The notes under the pieces are model-generated. The model was not told the DNA's origin, made no database searches, and saw nothing but the letters and a program-made list of their open reading frames with translations. A stretch of 14,710 nucleotides of DNA from HyVt-560 sp964577195 (GTDB lineage Bacteria; Pseudomonadota; Gammaproteobacteria; UWMA-0217): contig CAZNYF010000069.1 in NCBI GenBank assembly GCA_964577195.1, positions 1 through 14,710 of the forward strand. The letters are read 5' to 3'. Made by a program: the position numbers and the translations under genes. Below are positions 8,180 through 14,710 of the stretch, one piece after another. Positions within the stretch are counted from its first letter, which is position 1, and each line of letters starts with the position of its first letter.

Positions 8180-8269
8180 CCGGGAAAGCCCATGAATTTA
8201 AAATTGAACGATGATTTTATTGGTCTTGAAAAGGAGCTACGTAGCCACTGAACTTATTAAGGGTGTCTC

Positions 8270-9037
8270 TTAAATGATTTCGCCTTTGCGAAGCGTTAGT
8301 ACTTCATAACCATCATCCGTAACCAAAATGGTATGTTCCCACTGCGCGGATAAACTTCTGTCTTTGGTGACTACCGTCCAGCCATCTGGTAACAGTTTTG
8401 AAAAGCGTTTACCTGAATTCACCATCGGCTCAATTGTAAATGTCATGCCTGCTCTTAGCGACATACCGGTGCCCGCCTTGCCATAGTGCAAAACCTGTGG
8501 CTCTTCGTGAAATCCTGCGCCAATGCCATGGCCACAATATTCACGCACCACCGAGAAACGTTGTTTTTCTACATGCCGTTGAACTGCATTGCCAATATCA
8601 CCCAGCGTCGCACCCGGCTGCACCAGCTTTATACCTTTAATCAGGCTTTCGCGGGCAACGCTAATTAGTCGCGACGCCATCACTTTAGGCTTGCCAACGG
8701 CAATCATTAAACTGGTATCACCGTGATAACCCTCTTTGATTACAGTGACATCAATATTAATAATGTCGCCGTCTTTCAAAACCTTGTCACTGGGAATACC
8801 GTGACAAATCTGGTGATTTACCGAGGTACAGATGGATTTTGGGAAACCTTTGTAGTTGAGTGGCGCAGGAATCGCCTGTTGCTCGTTAACAATAAAATCA
8901 TGGCAGATCTTGTCAATTTCATCGGTCGAGATACCAGCCACCACTTTTGGCTCAATCATCTCCAACACCTCAGCGGCAAGCCGCCCGGCAACGCGCATTT
9001 TCTCGATTTCTTCGGAAGTTTTTATGGATACAGCCAT
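8270..9037 (-). CDS. map: Methionine aminopeptidase, type I
   Basis: This essential cytoplasmic enzyme removes the initiator methionine from nascent proteins whose second residue is small. I chose the ATG at 9037 rather than the upstream in-frame codon at 9109 because the family begins with IKTSEEIEKMR a few residues after the start; the 24 extra upstream residues are not family-like. This gives 255 residues. All ligands of the dinuclear metal centre are present: Asp96 and Asp107 (GDIINIDVTVIKEGYHGDTS), His170 (YCGHGIGAGFHEEP), Glu203 (FTIEPM) and Glu234 (QWEHTILV), plus His79, which is important for catalysis. Spacing matches E. coli Map almost residue for residue. No Shine-Dalgarno sequence is evident. 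glnD lies downstream. Upstream is a divergent regulator gene rather than rpsB, its partner in many relatives. Confidence 0.97.
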   Translation of the reverse strand: MAVSIKTSEEIEKMRVAGRLAAEVLEMIEPKVVAGISTDEIDKICHDFIVNEQQAIPAPLNYKGFPKSICTSVNHQICHGIPSDKVLKDGDIINIDVTVIKEGYHGDTSLMIAVGKPKVMASRLISVARESLIKGIKLVQPGATLGDIGNAVQRHVEKQRFSVVREYCGHGIGAGFHEEPQVLHYGKAGTGMSLRAGMTFTIEPMVNSGKRFSKLLPDGWTVVTKDRSLSAQWEHTILVTDDGYEVLTLRKGEII

Positions 9038-9119
9038 GAGATAAAACAATTTTTGGTGGTGAAGCAATGAAGAGTGGCAGGGAAGCCTTCGACAGTCAAA
9101 AATCAACACTAACAGCAGC

Positions 9120-9144
9120 CTTATCTAAACTGGGTTTAGATAAG
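9120..9144. promoter_or_regulatory. Perfect 11-bp inverted repeat, candidate operator
   Basis: CTTATCTAAAC (9120-9130) and GTTTAGATAAG (9134-9144) are exact reverse complements around TGG. The core AAAC-N3-GTTT fits the published PsrA operator pattern G/C-AAAC-N(2-4)-GTTT-G/C except for the outermost bases (T and A here). No T tract follows on either strand, so it is unlikely to be a terminator. It lies 83-107 bases upstream of the map start and about 206 bases upstream of the psrA-like gene, and could be bound by that regulator. That the regulator binds here is inference. Confidence 0.6.
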
Positions 9145-9210
9145 CGACTCTCGACCGATTAAAACCTCAATTAAAGCGAATAATTTGCTCCTGAACCCGT
9201 TGATAGTTGG

Positions 9211-9216
9211 ATTATA
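9211..9216 (-). promoter_or_regulatory. Possible -10 box for map
   Basis: The minus strand carries an exact TATAAT at 9216-9211. The best -35 candidate at 17-bp spacing (TTTAAT) is poor. Transcription would start near 9204 and give map a leader of about 167 bases that includes the 11-bp inverted repeat. This is a weak call in an AT-rich stretch where TATAAT can arise by chance. Confidence 0.3.
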
Positions 9217-9295
9217 TCTTTTACTAGACTCTCATTAAATCAAATATTTATAAACAAAATATTGGTATTAATCGAGATATAACTACACTCAATCA

Positions 9296-9317
9296 CAATT
9301 TAACGTAGTTTAAATTG
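9296..9317. repeat. 8-bp inverted repeat upstream of the psrA-like gene
   Basis: CAATTTAA (9296-9303) and TTAAATTG (9310-9317) are exact reverse complements around CGTAGT. The hexamer AACTAC also occurs at 9281-9286 and 9335-9340, with its reverse complement GTAGTT at 9305-9310. CGTAGTT (9304-9310) and AACTACG (9335-9341) frame the putative operator at 9322-9334. The region is very AT-rich, so some of this may be chance. Confidence 0.4.
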
Positions 9318-9320
9318 AAT

Positions 9321-9334
9321 AAAACGTTTGTTTG
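9321..9334 (+). promoter_or_regulatory. Candidate autoregulatory operator of the PsrA-like regulator
   Basis: AAAC (9322-9325), four bases, then GTTTG (9330-9334) fit the PsrA-type pattern AAAC-N(2-4)-GTTT with the outer G present on one side. The site ends 9 bases before an exact TATAAT at 9344-9349 and just upstream of the regulator's start codon, a position suited to autorepression. The TATAAT directly abuts the chosen ATG, so it cannot be the -10 of a promoter that makes a full-length message from that ATG; the real promoter may lie further upstream. Confidence 0.5.
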
Positions 9335-9349
9335 AACTACGCTTATAAT

Positions 9350-10021
9350 ATGCCTGTTGAAACCAAGTATGTGATCATGAATGCTGCGGAAGAGTTATTT
9401 GCCGCAGCGGGCTACAATGCCACTTCTTTGCGCGCGATCACGCAGGCAGCCGAGGTGAATCTGGCAGCCGTTAACTATCACTTTGGCGGCAAGCAGGGCT
9501 TGCTCGAGGCAATTTACAACCGCCGAATCGCACCAATGAACAAATCCCGTATTGACTCGTTAGAGGCGCTGGAAAAAACCTGGCTCTCCCGCCCTATTCC
9601 CCTCAAAGATTTGGTGCAATCTTTCGTCAAGCCCGCTTTAAGTATGAGCAGAGACGAGGACGGCAAACATTTTGTAACGCTACTGGGACGCAGCTACATG
9701 GAACCAAACCCGGTATTGCAAGATCAGGTCCGCAGTATGTTCAGCGAAGTGTCTGAACGCTTCGCAACATCTTTTGCGCGCGCCTTGCCGTATCTAAGCA
9801 GAGACGAATTATATTGCCGCATGCATTTTATGGTCGGGGTACTCGCCTACTGCATGTCTGGCGCAGATTTAATGCGAATGATCGCATCGAGTCAGTTTCT
9901 AGAGAATGCTTCCTCTGAGACCCTAATCAACAATTTGGTAGATTTTGTCTGCAGCGGAATGGCTGCGCCAGGGTCGAATGAAGAACTTATGGAGTCTGCC
10001 GGTATTGGCTCTGTTACTTGA
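9350..10021 (+). CDS. TetR-family regulator, PsrA-like
   Basis: This is a 223-residue DNA-binding repressor. The N-terminal helix-turn-helix domain reads MNAAEELFAAAGYNATSLRAITQAAEVNLAAVNYHFGGKQGLLEAIYNRR (about 10-59). The block SLRAITxxAxVNLAAVNYHFGxK closely resembles Pseudomonas PsrA, a repressor released by long-chain fatty acids that controls beta-oxidation genes. The C-terminal ligand domain keeps RMHFMVGVLAYCMSGADLMRMIA, also PsrA-like. The ATG at 9350 is chosen because it leaves 9 residues before the first helix. A TTG at 9332 is in frame but lies in the operator-like sequence, and neither start has a Shine-Dalgarno sequence. fadE follows 51 bases after the stop, probably in the same transcript, so the regulator likely controls its own cluster. 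I withhold the symbol psrA because orthology was not tested. Confidence 0.88.
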   Translation: MPVETKYVIMNAAEELFAAAGYNATSLRAITQAAEVNLAAVNYHFGGKQGLLEAIYNRRIAPMNKSRIDSLEALEKTWLSRPIPLKDLVQSFVKPALSMSRDEDGKHFVTLLGRSYMEPNPVLQDQVRSMFSEVSERFATSFARALPYLSRDELYCRMHFMVGVLAYCMSGADLMRMIASSQFLENASSETLINNLVDFVCSGMAAPGSNEELMESAGIGSVT

Positions 10022-10072
10022 GAGATCGAACCGTCAATTAACCAGCAACAGACTCGGAACGGAGAATTAATT

Positions 10073-12526
10073 ATGAGTATTATTATTTGGGTTATCGCGT
10101 TTGGCGCGCTACTGGCCGCACTGGCGAGATTCGATTTTTCTATCAAGCAATGGTTGCTGGTTGCCGGTGTAGGATTACTCGCGCTGAATTTCACCGGTCA
10201 GACGCATATTCTCTGGGCGATTATTACCTGGTCAATATTCGGCCTAATTGCTGTCATGGTCTTGCTCCCTGACGTTCGTCAAAAATGGTTCACTTTGCCA
10301 TTACTCAAAAACATCAAAGCCAAATTACCACCGATGTCTGATACCGAACGGACTGCCATCGAAGCCGGATCTGTGTGGTGGGAAAGCGACCTGTTTGGTG
10401 GCAATCCGGATTTTAGTAAATTACTCAACTACCCCGCACCTCAACTTTCCGCAGAAGAACAGTCCTTCATCGACGGGCCGGCCGATGAGCTTTGCCGCCG
10501 TATTGATGACTGGCAGATCACCCATGAACTCAACCGCCTGCCAGAAGACCTCTGGTCATTCATTAAGGATCAACGCTTCCTCGGCATGATTATCCCCAAG
10601 GAATATGGCGGACTGGGATTCTCCGCATTAGGGCATTCATCGGTGATCACCAAAATTGCCAGTCGCAGCACTACAGCAGCGGTTACTGTGATGGTTCCCA
10701 ATTCATTAGGGCCAGCGGAATTACTACTGCACTACGGCACCAAAGCGCAAAAAGACCTGTATTTGCCGCGCCTGGCGGATGGTCGGGAAATCCCCTGTTT
10801 TGCTCTAACCGGGCCGGAGGCAGGCTCTGATGCTGGTGCAATTCCTGATACCGGCATTGTCTGCACAGGTGTTCACAACGGCAAAGAAGTACTCGGCTTG
10901 CGATTAAACTGGGAAAAGCGATACATCACACTCGGCCCGATCGCCACGCTACTGGGATTGGCATTTAAGGTCTACGACCCTGACGGTATGATCGGCGACG
11001 AAGAATCTCTTGGCGTCACCTGCGCTTTGATTCCAACCAACACACCTGGCGTGGAAATCGGTAATCGCCATTACCCGCTCGACTCTGCATTCCAAAATGG
11101 GCCTAATTATGGTCACGATGTTTTCATCCCGATGGAGTGGATCATCGGAGGTCAGGAACAAATCGGCGAAGGCTGGAAAATGCTGATGGAATCACTCTCT
11201 GCCGGACGGGGTATTTCACTGCCGGCACTGAGCACATCCGGTGGTAAATTCGCATCCAGAATGACCGGAGCCTACGCCCGGGTCAGGAAACAGTTTCGCT
11301 TACCCATCGGCAAGTTTGAAGGCGTTGAAGAAGCACTTGCCAGAATCGGCGGCTACACCTATCTAATGGAGGCATCGCGAACGCTAACCACCACCGCATT
11401 GGATATGGGCGAAAAACCCTCTGTGGTTTCGGCGATTATTAAATACCACTTGACGGAATTAATGCGCACCGCAATTAATGATTCAATGGATATACACGGC
11501 GGCCGCGGCATTTGCCTCGGGCCTTCCAATTATATTGGCAGAACCTATCAATCCATTCCGATTTCAATCACTGTTGAAGGTGCCAATATTCTCACCCGTA
11601 CCTTGATTATTTTTGGTCAGGGAGCGATGCGCTGCCATCCCTATTTAATTGAAGAAATCGCGGCGGTTAATCATCCTGATAAAGACACTTCACTAAAAAC
11701 ATTTGACGCAGTGCTGATGAAACACCTCGGTTTCAGCGTTAAAAATGCTGCACGAAGCTTTACGTTTGGCTGGTCCAATGGACGACTTGCCGCTGCCGCA
11801 GGCTCAGGCGATGTCACCGACCCCTACTTTAGACAATTGAGCCGCATGTCCAGCGCCTTTGCGATTACCGCAGATCTCGCATTGCTGATCATGGGCGGGG
11901 CATTAAAACGCCGCGAGAAACTCTCCGGTCGTTTTGCTGATGCGCTAAGTCATCTCTATATCAGCTCTGCAATCCTCAAGCATTATCACAATCAGGGGCA
12001 GAAAAAAGAAGACTTGCCGCTGCTGCACTGGAGCATGCAGTACTCATTGCATCAAATACAGGTTGCGCTGGACGGCGTGATCCGAAACTTTCCACTTAAG
12101 CCGCTTCGCTGGATGTTACGCCTGATTGTCTTCCCGACAGGTCGGCATTATCAGCAACCCGATGACCGGCTCGGACACCGAGTCGCCAGCATCTTACTCA
12201 CTCCCGGCGAAACCAGAGACCGATTAACCGAGGGCGTGTTTCAGTCAACTGATCCTGACGATCCGGTTGGCGCGGTGGAATACGCACTCGCCAGAACGCT
12301 GGAATCCGAACCCATCGAGAAACGTTTGCGCAAGCAAGGTAAGGCACGTCGTTATGATGAAGATTATGACGTTTGGGTCAAGCACCACATTGAAACCGGC
12401 ATTATCGACAATGCCGAAGCAGAGATTTTAATAGAAGCTCAACGTGCTATCCGCAAAGCCATTATGGTCGATGATTTTGAGCAAGATAGTGTTGCCGCAG
12501 AAATTCATCAGGATAAAGCCGCTTAG
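10073..12526 (+). CDS. fadE: Acyl-CoA dehydrogenase, FadE type
   Basis: This FAD enzyme catalyses the first step of beta-oxidation, converting acyl-CoA to trans-2-enoyl-CoA and passing electrons to electron-transfer flavoprotein. Its 817 residues match E. coli FadE (814), about twice the size of ordinary acyl-CoA dehydrogenases. The N-terminal 65 residues form two or three hydrophobic membrane segments (MSIIIWVIAFGALLAALARF; LLVAGVGLLALNF; WAIITWSIFGLIAVMVLL). The dehydrogenase core follows, with IIPKEYGGLGFS, the flavin-contact motif CFALTGPEAGSDAGAIPDTG, RGISLPALSTSGGK, IHGGRGICLGPSNYIGR and the candidate catalytic base Glu502 in SITVEGANILTR. The rest (about 520-805) corresponds to the FadE C-terminal domain (DUF1974). 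GGAG at 10061-10064 precedes the ATG. It lies between a PsrA-like regulator and a long-chain acyl-CoA synthetase. Confidence 0.96.
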   Translation: MSIIIWVIAFGALLAALARFDFSIKQWLLVAGVGLLALNFTGQTHILWAIITWSIFGLIAVMVLLPDVRQKWFTLPLLKNIKAKLPPMSDTERTAIEAGSVWWESDLFGGNPDFSKLLNYPAPQLSAEEQSFIDGPADELCRRIDDWQITHELNRLPEDLWSFIKDQRFLGMIIPKEYGGLGFSALGHSSVITKIASRSTTAAVTVMVPNSLGPAELLLHYGTKAQKDLYLPRLADGREIPCFALTGPEAGSDAGAIPDTGIVCTGVHNGKEVLGLRLNWEKRYITLGPIATLLGLAFKVYDPDGMIGDEESLGVTCALIPTNTPGVEIGNRHYPLDSAFQNGPNYGHDVFIPMEWIIGGQEQIGEGWKMLMESLSAGRGISLPALSTSGGKFASRMTGAYARVRKQFRLPIGKFEGVEEALARIGGYTYLMEASRTLTTTALDMGEKPSVVSAIIKYHLTELMRTAINDSMDIHGGRGICLGPSNYIGRTYQSIPISITVEGANILTRTLIIFGQGAMRCHPYLIEEIAAVNHPDKDTSLKTFDAVLMKHLGFSVKNAARSFTFGWSNGRLAAAAGSGDVTDPYFRQLSRMSSAFAITADLALLIMGGALKRREKLSGRFADALSHLYISSAILKHYHNQGQKKEDLPLLHWSMQYSLHQIQVALDGVIRNFPLKPLRWMLRLIVFPTGRHYQQPDDRLGHRVASILLTPGETRDRLTEGVFQSTDPDDPVGAVEYALARTLESEPIEKRLRKQGKARRYDEDYDVWVKHHIETGIIDNAEAEILIEAQRAIRKAIMVDDFEQDSVAAEIHQDKAA

Positions 12527-12557
12527 TGGCCGGATTTTGGTCTAAGCTTAAGGCTGA

Positions 12558-12577
12558 GGTCACAGCCCACCGTGACC
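12558..12577. repeat. Small hairpin after fadE
   Basis: GGTCAC (12558-12563) and GTGACC (12572-12577) are exact reverse complements around AGCCCACC, 31 bases after the fadE stop. No T tract follows. It may be a weak 3'-end hairpin. Confidence 0.4.
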
Positions 12578-12588
12578 AACGAAATTAA

Positions 12589-12616
12589 CTGTCATTCGGC
12601 ATTTGCCAAATGACAG
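12589..12616. terminator. Strong hairpin downstream of fadE, possible transcript 3' end
   Basis: CTGTCATT (12589-12596) pairs with AATGACAG (12609-12616). After one C/A mismatch, GGC (12598-12600) pairs with GCC (12605-12607) over an ATTT loop, giving an 11-bp stem 62 bases after the fadE stop. The following bases (ATACGG) are not a T tract, so intrinsic termination is doubtful. It could instead stabilise the 3' end of the tetR-fadE message. It lies 19 bases left of the MITE-like element but is not part of its symmetry. Confidence 0.45.
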
Positions 12617-12635
12617 ATACGGCAGCCACAATGAT

Positions 12636-12798
12636 CCTAGAAAAATCAGTTGGGCGCGAAAAAGGCGTGTAAGCCATTGGCGTGAATGGTGAATCAGAAA
12701 AACTCGTGATCACCTTGCTGGTGATGAGAGCTTTTTCTGGTTTGCCAGGCGCGTCAATGGGTTGCGCGGACTTTCGTGATCCAACTGATTTTTCTAGG
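12636..12798. mobile_element. MITE-like non-coding element (163 bp) with ATGAT target duplication
   Basis: The ends are perfect 18-bp terminal inverted repeats: CCTAGAAAAATCAGTTGG at 12636-12653 and its reverse complement at 12781-12798. Both sides are flanked by ATGAT (12631-12635 and 12799-12803), which looks like a 5-bp target-site duplication. The whole element is symmetric about 12717 without any indel. By hand count about 55 of the 79 paired positions are complementary, including CCATTG (12674-12679) with CAATGG (12755-12760) and ATCACC (12709-12714) with GGTGAT (12720-12725) around a TTGCT loop. It encodes no plausible protein, so it would need a transposase supplied in trans. It sits between fadE and the acyl-CoA synthetase, 37 bases before the latter's ATG. 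The parent insertion sequence is unknown to me. Confidence 0.85.
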
Positions 12799-12835
12799 AT
12801 GATTAAGAACAAGATATTGGAGAACTGACGACAAC

Positions 12836-14701
12836 ATGACTCAAGTAATCGACACAAGCCGGATTATCACCGGCTCAAAAATCACCAATATTCTTGATAA
12901 GCCTGACAGTAAATATATGCCGGCAGATGCCATGCACACGCTGCCGCAAATGTTCGAGACACGCGTCTCTATGACGCCGGACAGAGCTGCATACCAGCAG
13001 TTTGATCCAGACAAGAACCAATGGATTAAATATTCCTGGGGAGATACCGGAAAATCAGTTAAAGCATGGCAACAAACGCTCGCTACAGAAAATCTCGATC
13101 CGGGTGACCGGGTTGGCATTCGCCGAGGCAACGGTTTTAACTGGGTACTTTTTGATCAAGCTGCGTTATCACTGGGTTTGGTGGTTGTACCTTTATATGT
13201 CGATGATCGCGCCGACAACGTCGCCTACATTATTGAAAACTCTGATATTAAATTGCTGTATGTGCAGGAAAGCGAACAATGGCAATCTATGAGTAACAAT
13301 CTCAGTCAACTCACAAAAATCGTTCGCGTCATCATTGAGGAAGGCGAAGATACCCGCACCTTAAGCCTTGAAGATAATCGCGTCGTCGCTCTGGATGACT
13401 GGCTGCAAACAAAAAAAGAAAATCCCGCATTGCCCGATATTGATCCTGCGGATTTGGCAACCATTGTCTATACCTCTGGCACCACCGGAAAACCCAAAGG
13501 AGTGATGCTGACGCATAAAAACCTAACCTCCAATTCCCGCGCTGGCGTAAACCACATCGGTTGCTTTGAAACCGACCGAATGATTTCCTTTTTGCCCCTT
13601 TCCCACACCTTCGAAAGAACGGTAGGTTATTACGTGCAAATCATGGTCGGCTGCGAAGTTGTTTACGCACGATCCATCGCTGATTTAGGAGAAGATTTAC
13701 AAAACAAAAAGCCCACCATTTTAATTTCTGTACCCAGAATTTATGAACGTGTTTACGGAAAAATAAAAGCGCAGCTGGAAGAAGGCCCAGAGATTAAACG
13801 CAAATTATTTGATAAAACAGTTGATGTCGGCTGGGCGCGATTCGAACACAGTCAAGGACGTGCAAAATGGCAACCAAAATTATTATTATGGCCGATTTTA
13901 GATAAAATCGTCGCTTCAAAAGTGCGCGCAAAAATGGGTGGTCAGCTACGACTTGCTTTAAGCGGCGGCGCACCGCTTCCTCCTTCAATATCAAGAATTT
14001 TTATTGCTCTGGATATTATGGTTTTACAAGGTTATGGATTAACTGAAAGTAGCCCGATAATTTCTGCCAGCTCGCTGGAATTTAATCAGCCTTCAAGTAT
14101 TGGTATGCCATTGCAAGGCGTCGAAGTATACATCGGTGAAAATGATGAACTACTCGCACGCGGCCCAAACATTATGAAAGGATACTGGAAAAATCCAGAA
14201 GCAACCGCAGATGCAATAGACGCAGATGGCTGGCTGCACACAGGAGACAAAGCCAAACTGGATGATGGTTATTTATATATCATTGGCCGGTTAAAAGAGA
14301 TCATCGTTTTAGCCAACGGTGAAAAAGTCCCGCCTGCGGATATGGAAGTCGCCATCGCAGAAGATGCGCTCTTTGAGCAAAGTCTGGTCATCGGCGAACA
14401 AAAGCCTTGTTTAACAGCTTTAGTGGTATTAAATCCAAGTATTTGGGAAGAAACCAAGAAGCAGAATAATGGTGATTTTGACAACCTCAACAGCCCCGCC
14501 GTTGAGGAATTTTTGTTAGAAAGAATTAGCTCCCAAATTTACGCGTTCCCCGGTTACGCAAAAATTAAACGCGTCAAAGCCATGCTTGATCCGTGGACAG
14601 TTGAAAATGAATTAGCCACTCCCACAATGAAACTCCGCCGAATTCGCATTGAAGAAAGATTTAAAACTGAAATTAATGATATGTATCAGGGGCGGATTTA
14701 G
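12836..14701 (+). CDS. Long-chain fatty acid-CoA ligase (AMP-forming, COG1022 type)
   Basis: This 621-residue enzyme activates long-chain fatty acids through an acyl-adenylate to acyl-CoA, supplying the FadE-type dehydrogenase encoded upstream. The ATP-binding loop YTSGTTGKPKGVMLTH lies at about 212-227, followed by FLPLSHTFERT. The adenylate-binding motif GYGLTESSP is at about 399-407, LHTGDKAKLDDGYLYIIGR at about 467-485, and the ANGEKVPP loop (about 491-498) stands where the C-terminal domain rotates. The length and the HTFER and ANGEKVPP details resemble the long (FAA1/COG1022) bacterial ligases more than E. coli FadD (561 residues), so no fad symbol is assigned. GGAGA at 12819-12823 is 12 bases before the ATG, a rather long spacing. 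The MITE-like element ends 37 bases upstream, so its promoter or leader may include element sequence. Confidence 0.93.
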   Translation: MTQVIDTSRIITGSKITNILDKPDSKYMPADAMHTLPQMFETRVSMTPDRAAYQQFDPDKNQWIKYSWGDTGKSVKAWQQTLATENLDPGDRVGIRRGNGFNWVLFDQAALSLGLVVVPLYVDDRADNVAYIIENSDIKLLYVQESEQWQSMSNNLSQLTKIVRVIIEEGEDTRTLSLEDNRVVALDDWLQTKKENPALPDIDPADLATIVYTSGTTGKPKGVMLTHKNLTSNSRAGVNHIGCFETDRMISFLPLSHTFERTVGYYVQIMVGCEVVYARSIADLGEDLQNKKPTILISVPRIYERVYGKIKAQLEEGPEIKRKLFDKTVDVGWARFEHSQGRAKWQPKLLLWPILDKIVASKVRAKMGGQLRLALSGGAPLPPSISRIFIALDIMVLQGYGLTESSPIISASSLEFNQPSSIGMPLQGVEVYIGENDELLARGPNIMKGYWKNPEATADAIDADGWLHTGDKAKLDDGYLYIIGRLKEIIVLANGEKVPPADMEVAIAEDALFEQSLVIGEQKPCLTALVVLNPSIWEETKKQNNGDFDNLNSPAVEEFLLERISSQIYAFPGYAKIKRVKAMLDPWTVENELATPTMKLRRIRIEERFKTEINDMYQGRI

Positions 14702-14710
14702 TCGTAATAT

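Noticed and set aside
9038..9109. N-terminal extension of methionine aminopeptidase by 24 residues
   Set aside because: The extension does not resemble the family. The internal ATG at 9037 gives the standard 255-residue enzyme with E. coli-like residue spacing.
9120..9144. Rho-independent terminator reading of the 11-bp inverted repeat
   Set aside because: The stem is AT-rich, no T tract follows on either strand, and it lies upstream of both flanking genes.
9332..9349. TTG start for the TetR regulator
   Set aside because: It has no ribosome binding site, and the added residues fall in operator-like sequence. The ATG at 9350 fits TetR N-termini better.
12636..12798. Integron attC site reading of the palindromic element
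   Set aside because: The attC core triplets and an adjacent integrase or cassette were not seen. The flanking ATGAT duplication favours transposition.
12585..12857. Minus-strand 90-codon open frame over the fadE-ligase gap
   Set aside because: It runs through both the hairpin and the palindromic element and into the ligase start. Its translation is an accident of the repeat sequence.

Overview
The window looks like chromosomal DNA of a free-living, flagellated gammaproteobacterium. This rests on family resemblance read by eye: a polar-flagellum-type flagellin/fliD/fliS/fliT block, a map-glnD pair, a PsrA-like TetR regulator, an 817-residue FadE-type acyl-CoA dehydrogenase with a membrane N-terminus, and a COG1022-type long-chain acyl-CoA synthetase. 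No species can be named from the sequence alone.

Layout. (1) 1-3180, + strand: a sigma-28 promoter, a short flagellin (fliC) closed by a strong hairpin, then fliD, fliS and fliT, with fliS and fliT overlapping. The cap protein and two secretion chaperones therefore follow the filament subunit directly, and no flaG lies between flagellin and fliD. (2) 3177-3989, - strand: a decayed C-terminal piece of a nuoM-like (complex I subunit 4 family) gene with a nonsense codon and several frameshifts, tail-to-tail with fliT. (3) 3990-5294, - strand: a family-4 glycosyltransferase with no other sugar gene in view. (4) 5537-9037, - strand: map (methionine aminopeptidase) then glnD (PII uridylyltransferase), a housekeeping pair. 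(5) 9038-9349: a divergent intergenic region rich in inverted repeats. Two of its sites fit the AAAC-N(2-4)-GTTT pattern known for PsrA operators. (6) 9350-14701, + strand: a PsrA-like TetR repressor, fadE and a fadD-type acyl-CoA synthetase.

The third block forms a fatty-acid degradation unit. The ligase activates long-chain fatty acids to acyl-CoA, the dehydrogenase carries out the first oxidation step, and the TetR protein probably senses a fatty-acyl ligand and represses the cluster. The gap between fadE and fadD holds a 163-bp non-coding element. It has 18-bp perfect terminal inverted repeats, near full-length dyad symmetry and a 5-bp direct duplication (ATGAT), which are the marks of a MITE. 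This is the best candidate for something undescribed here. No rRNA, tRNA, CRISPR array or defence system was seen.
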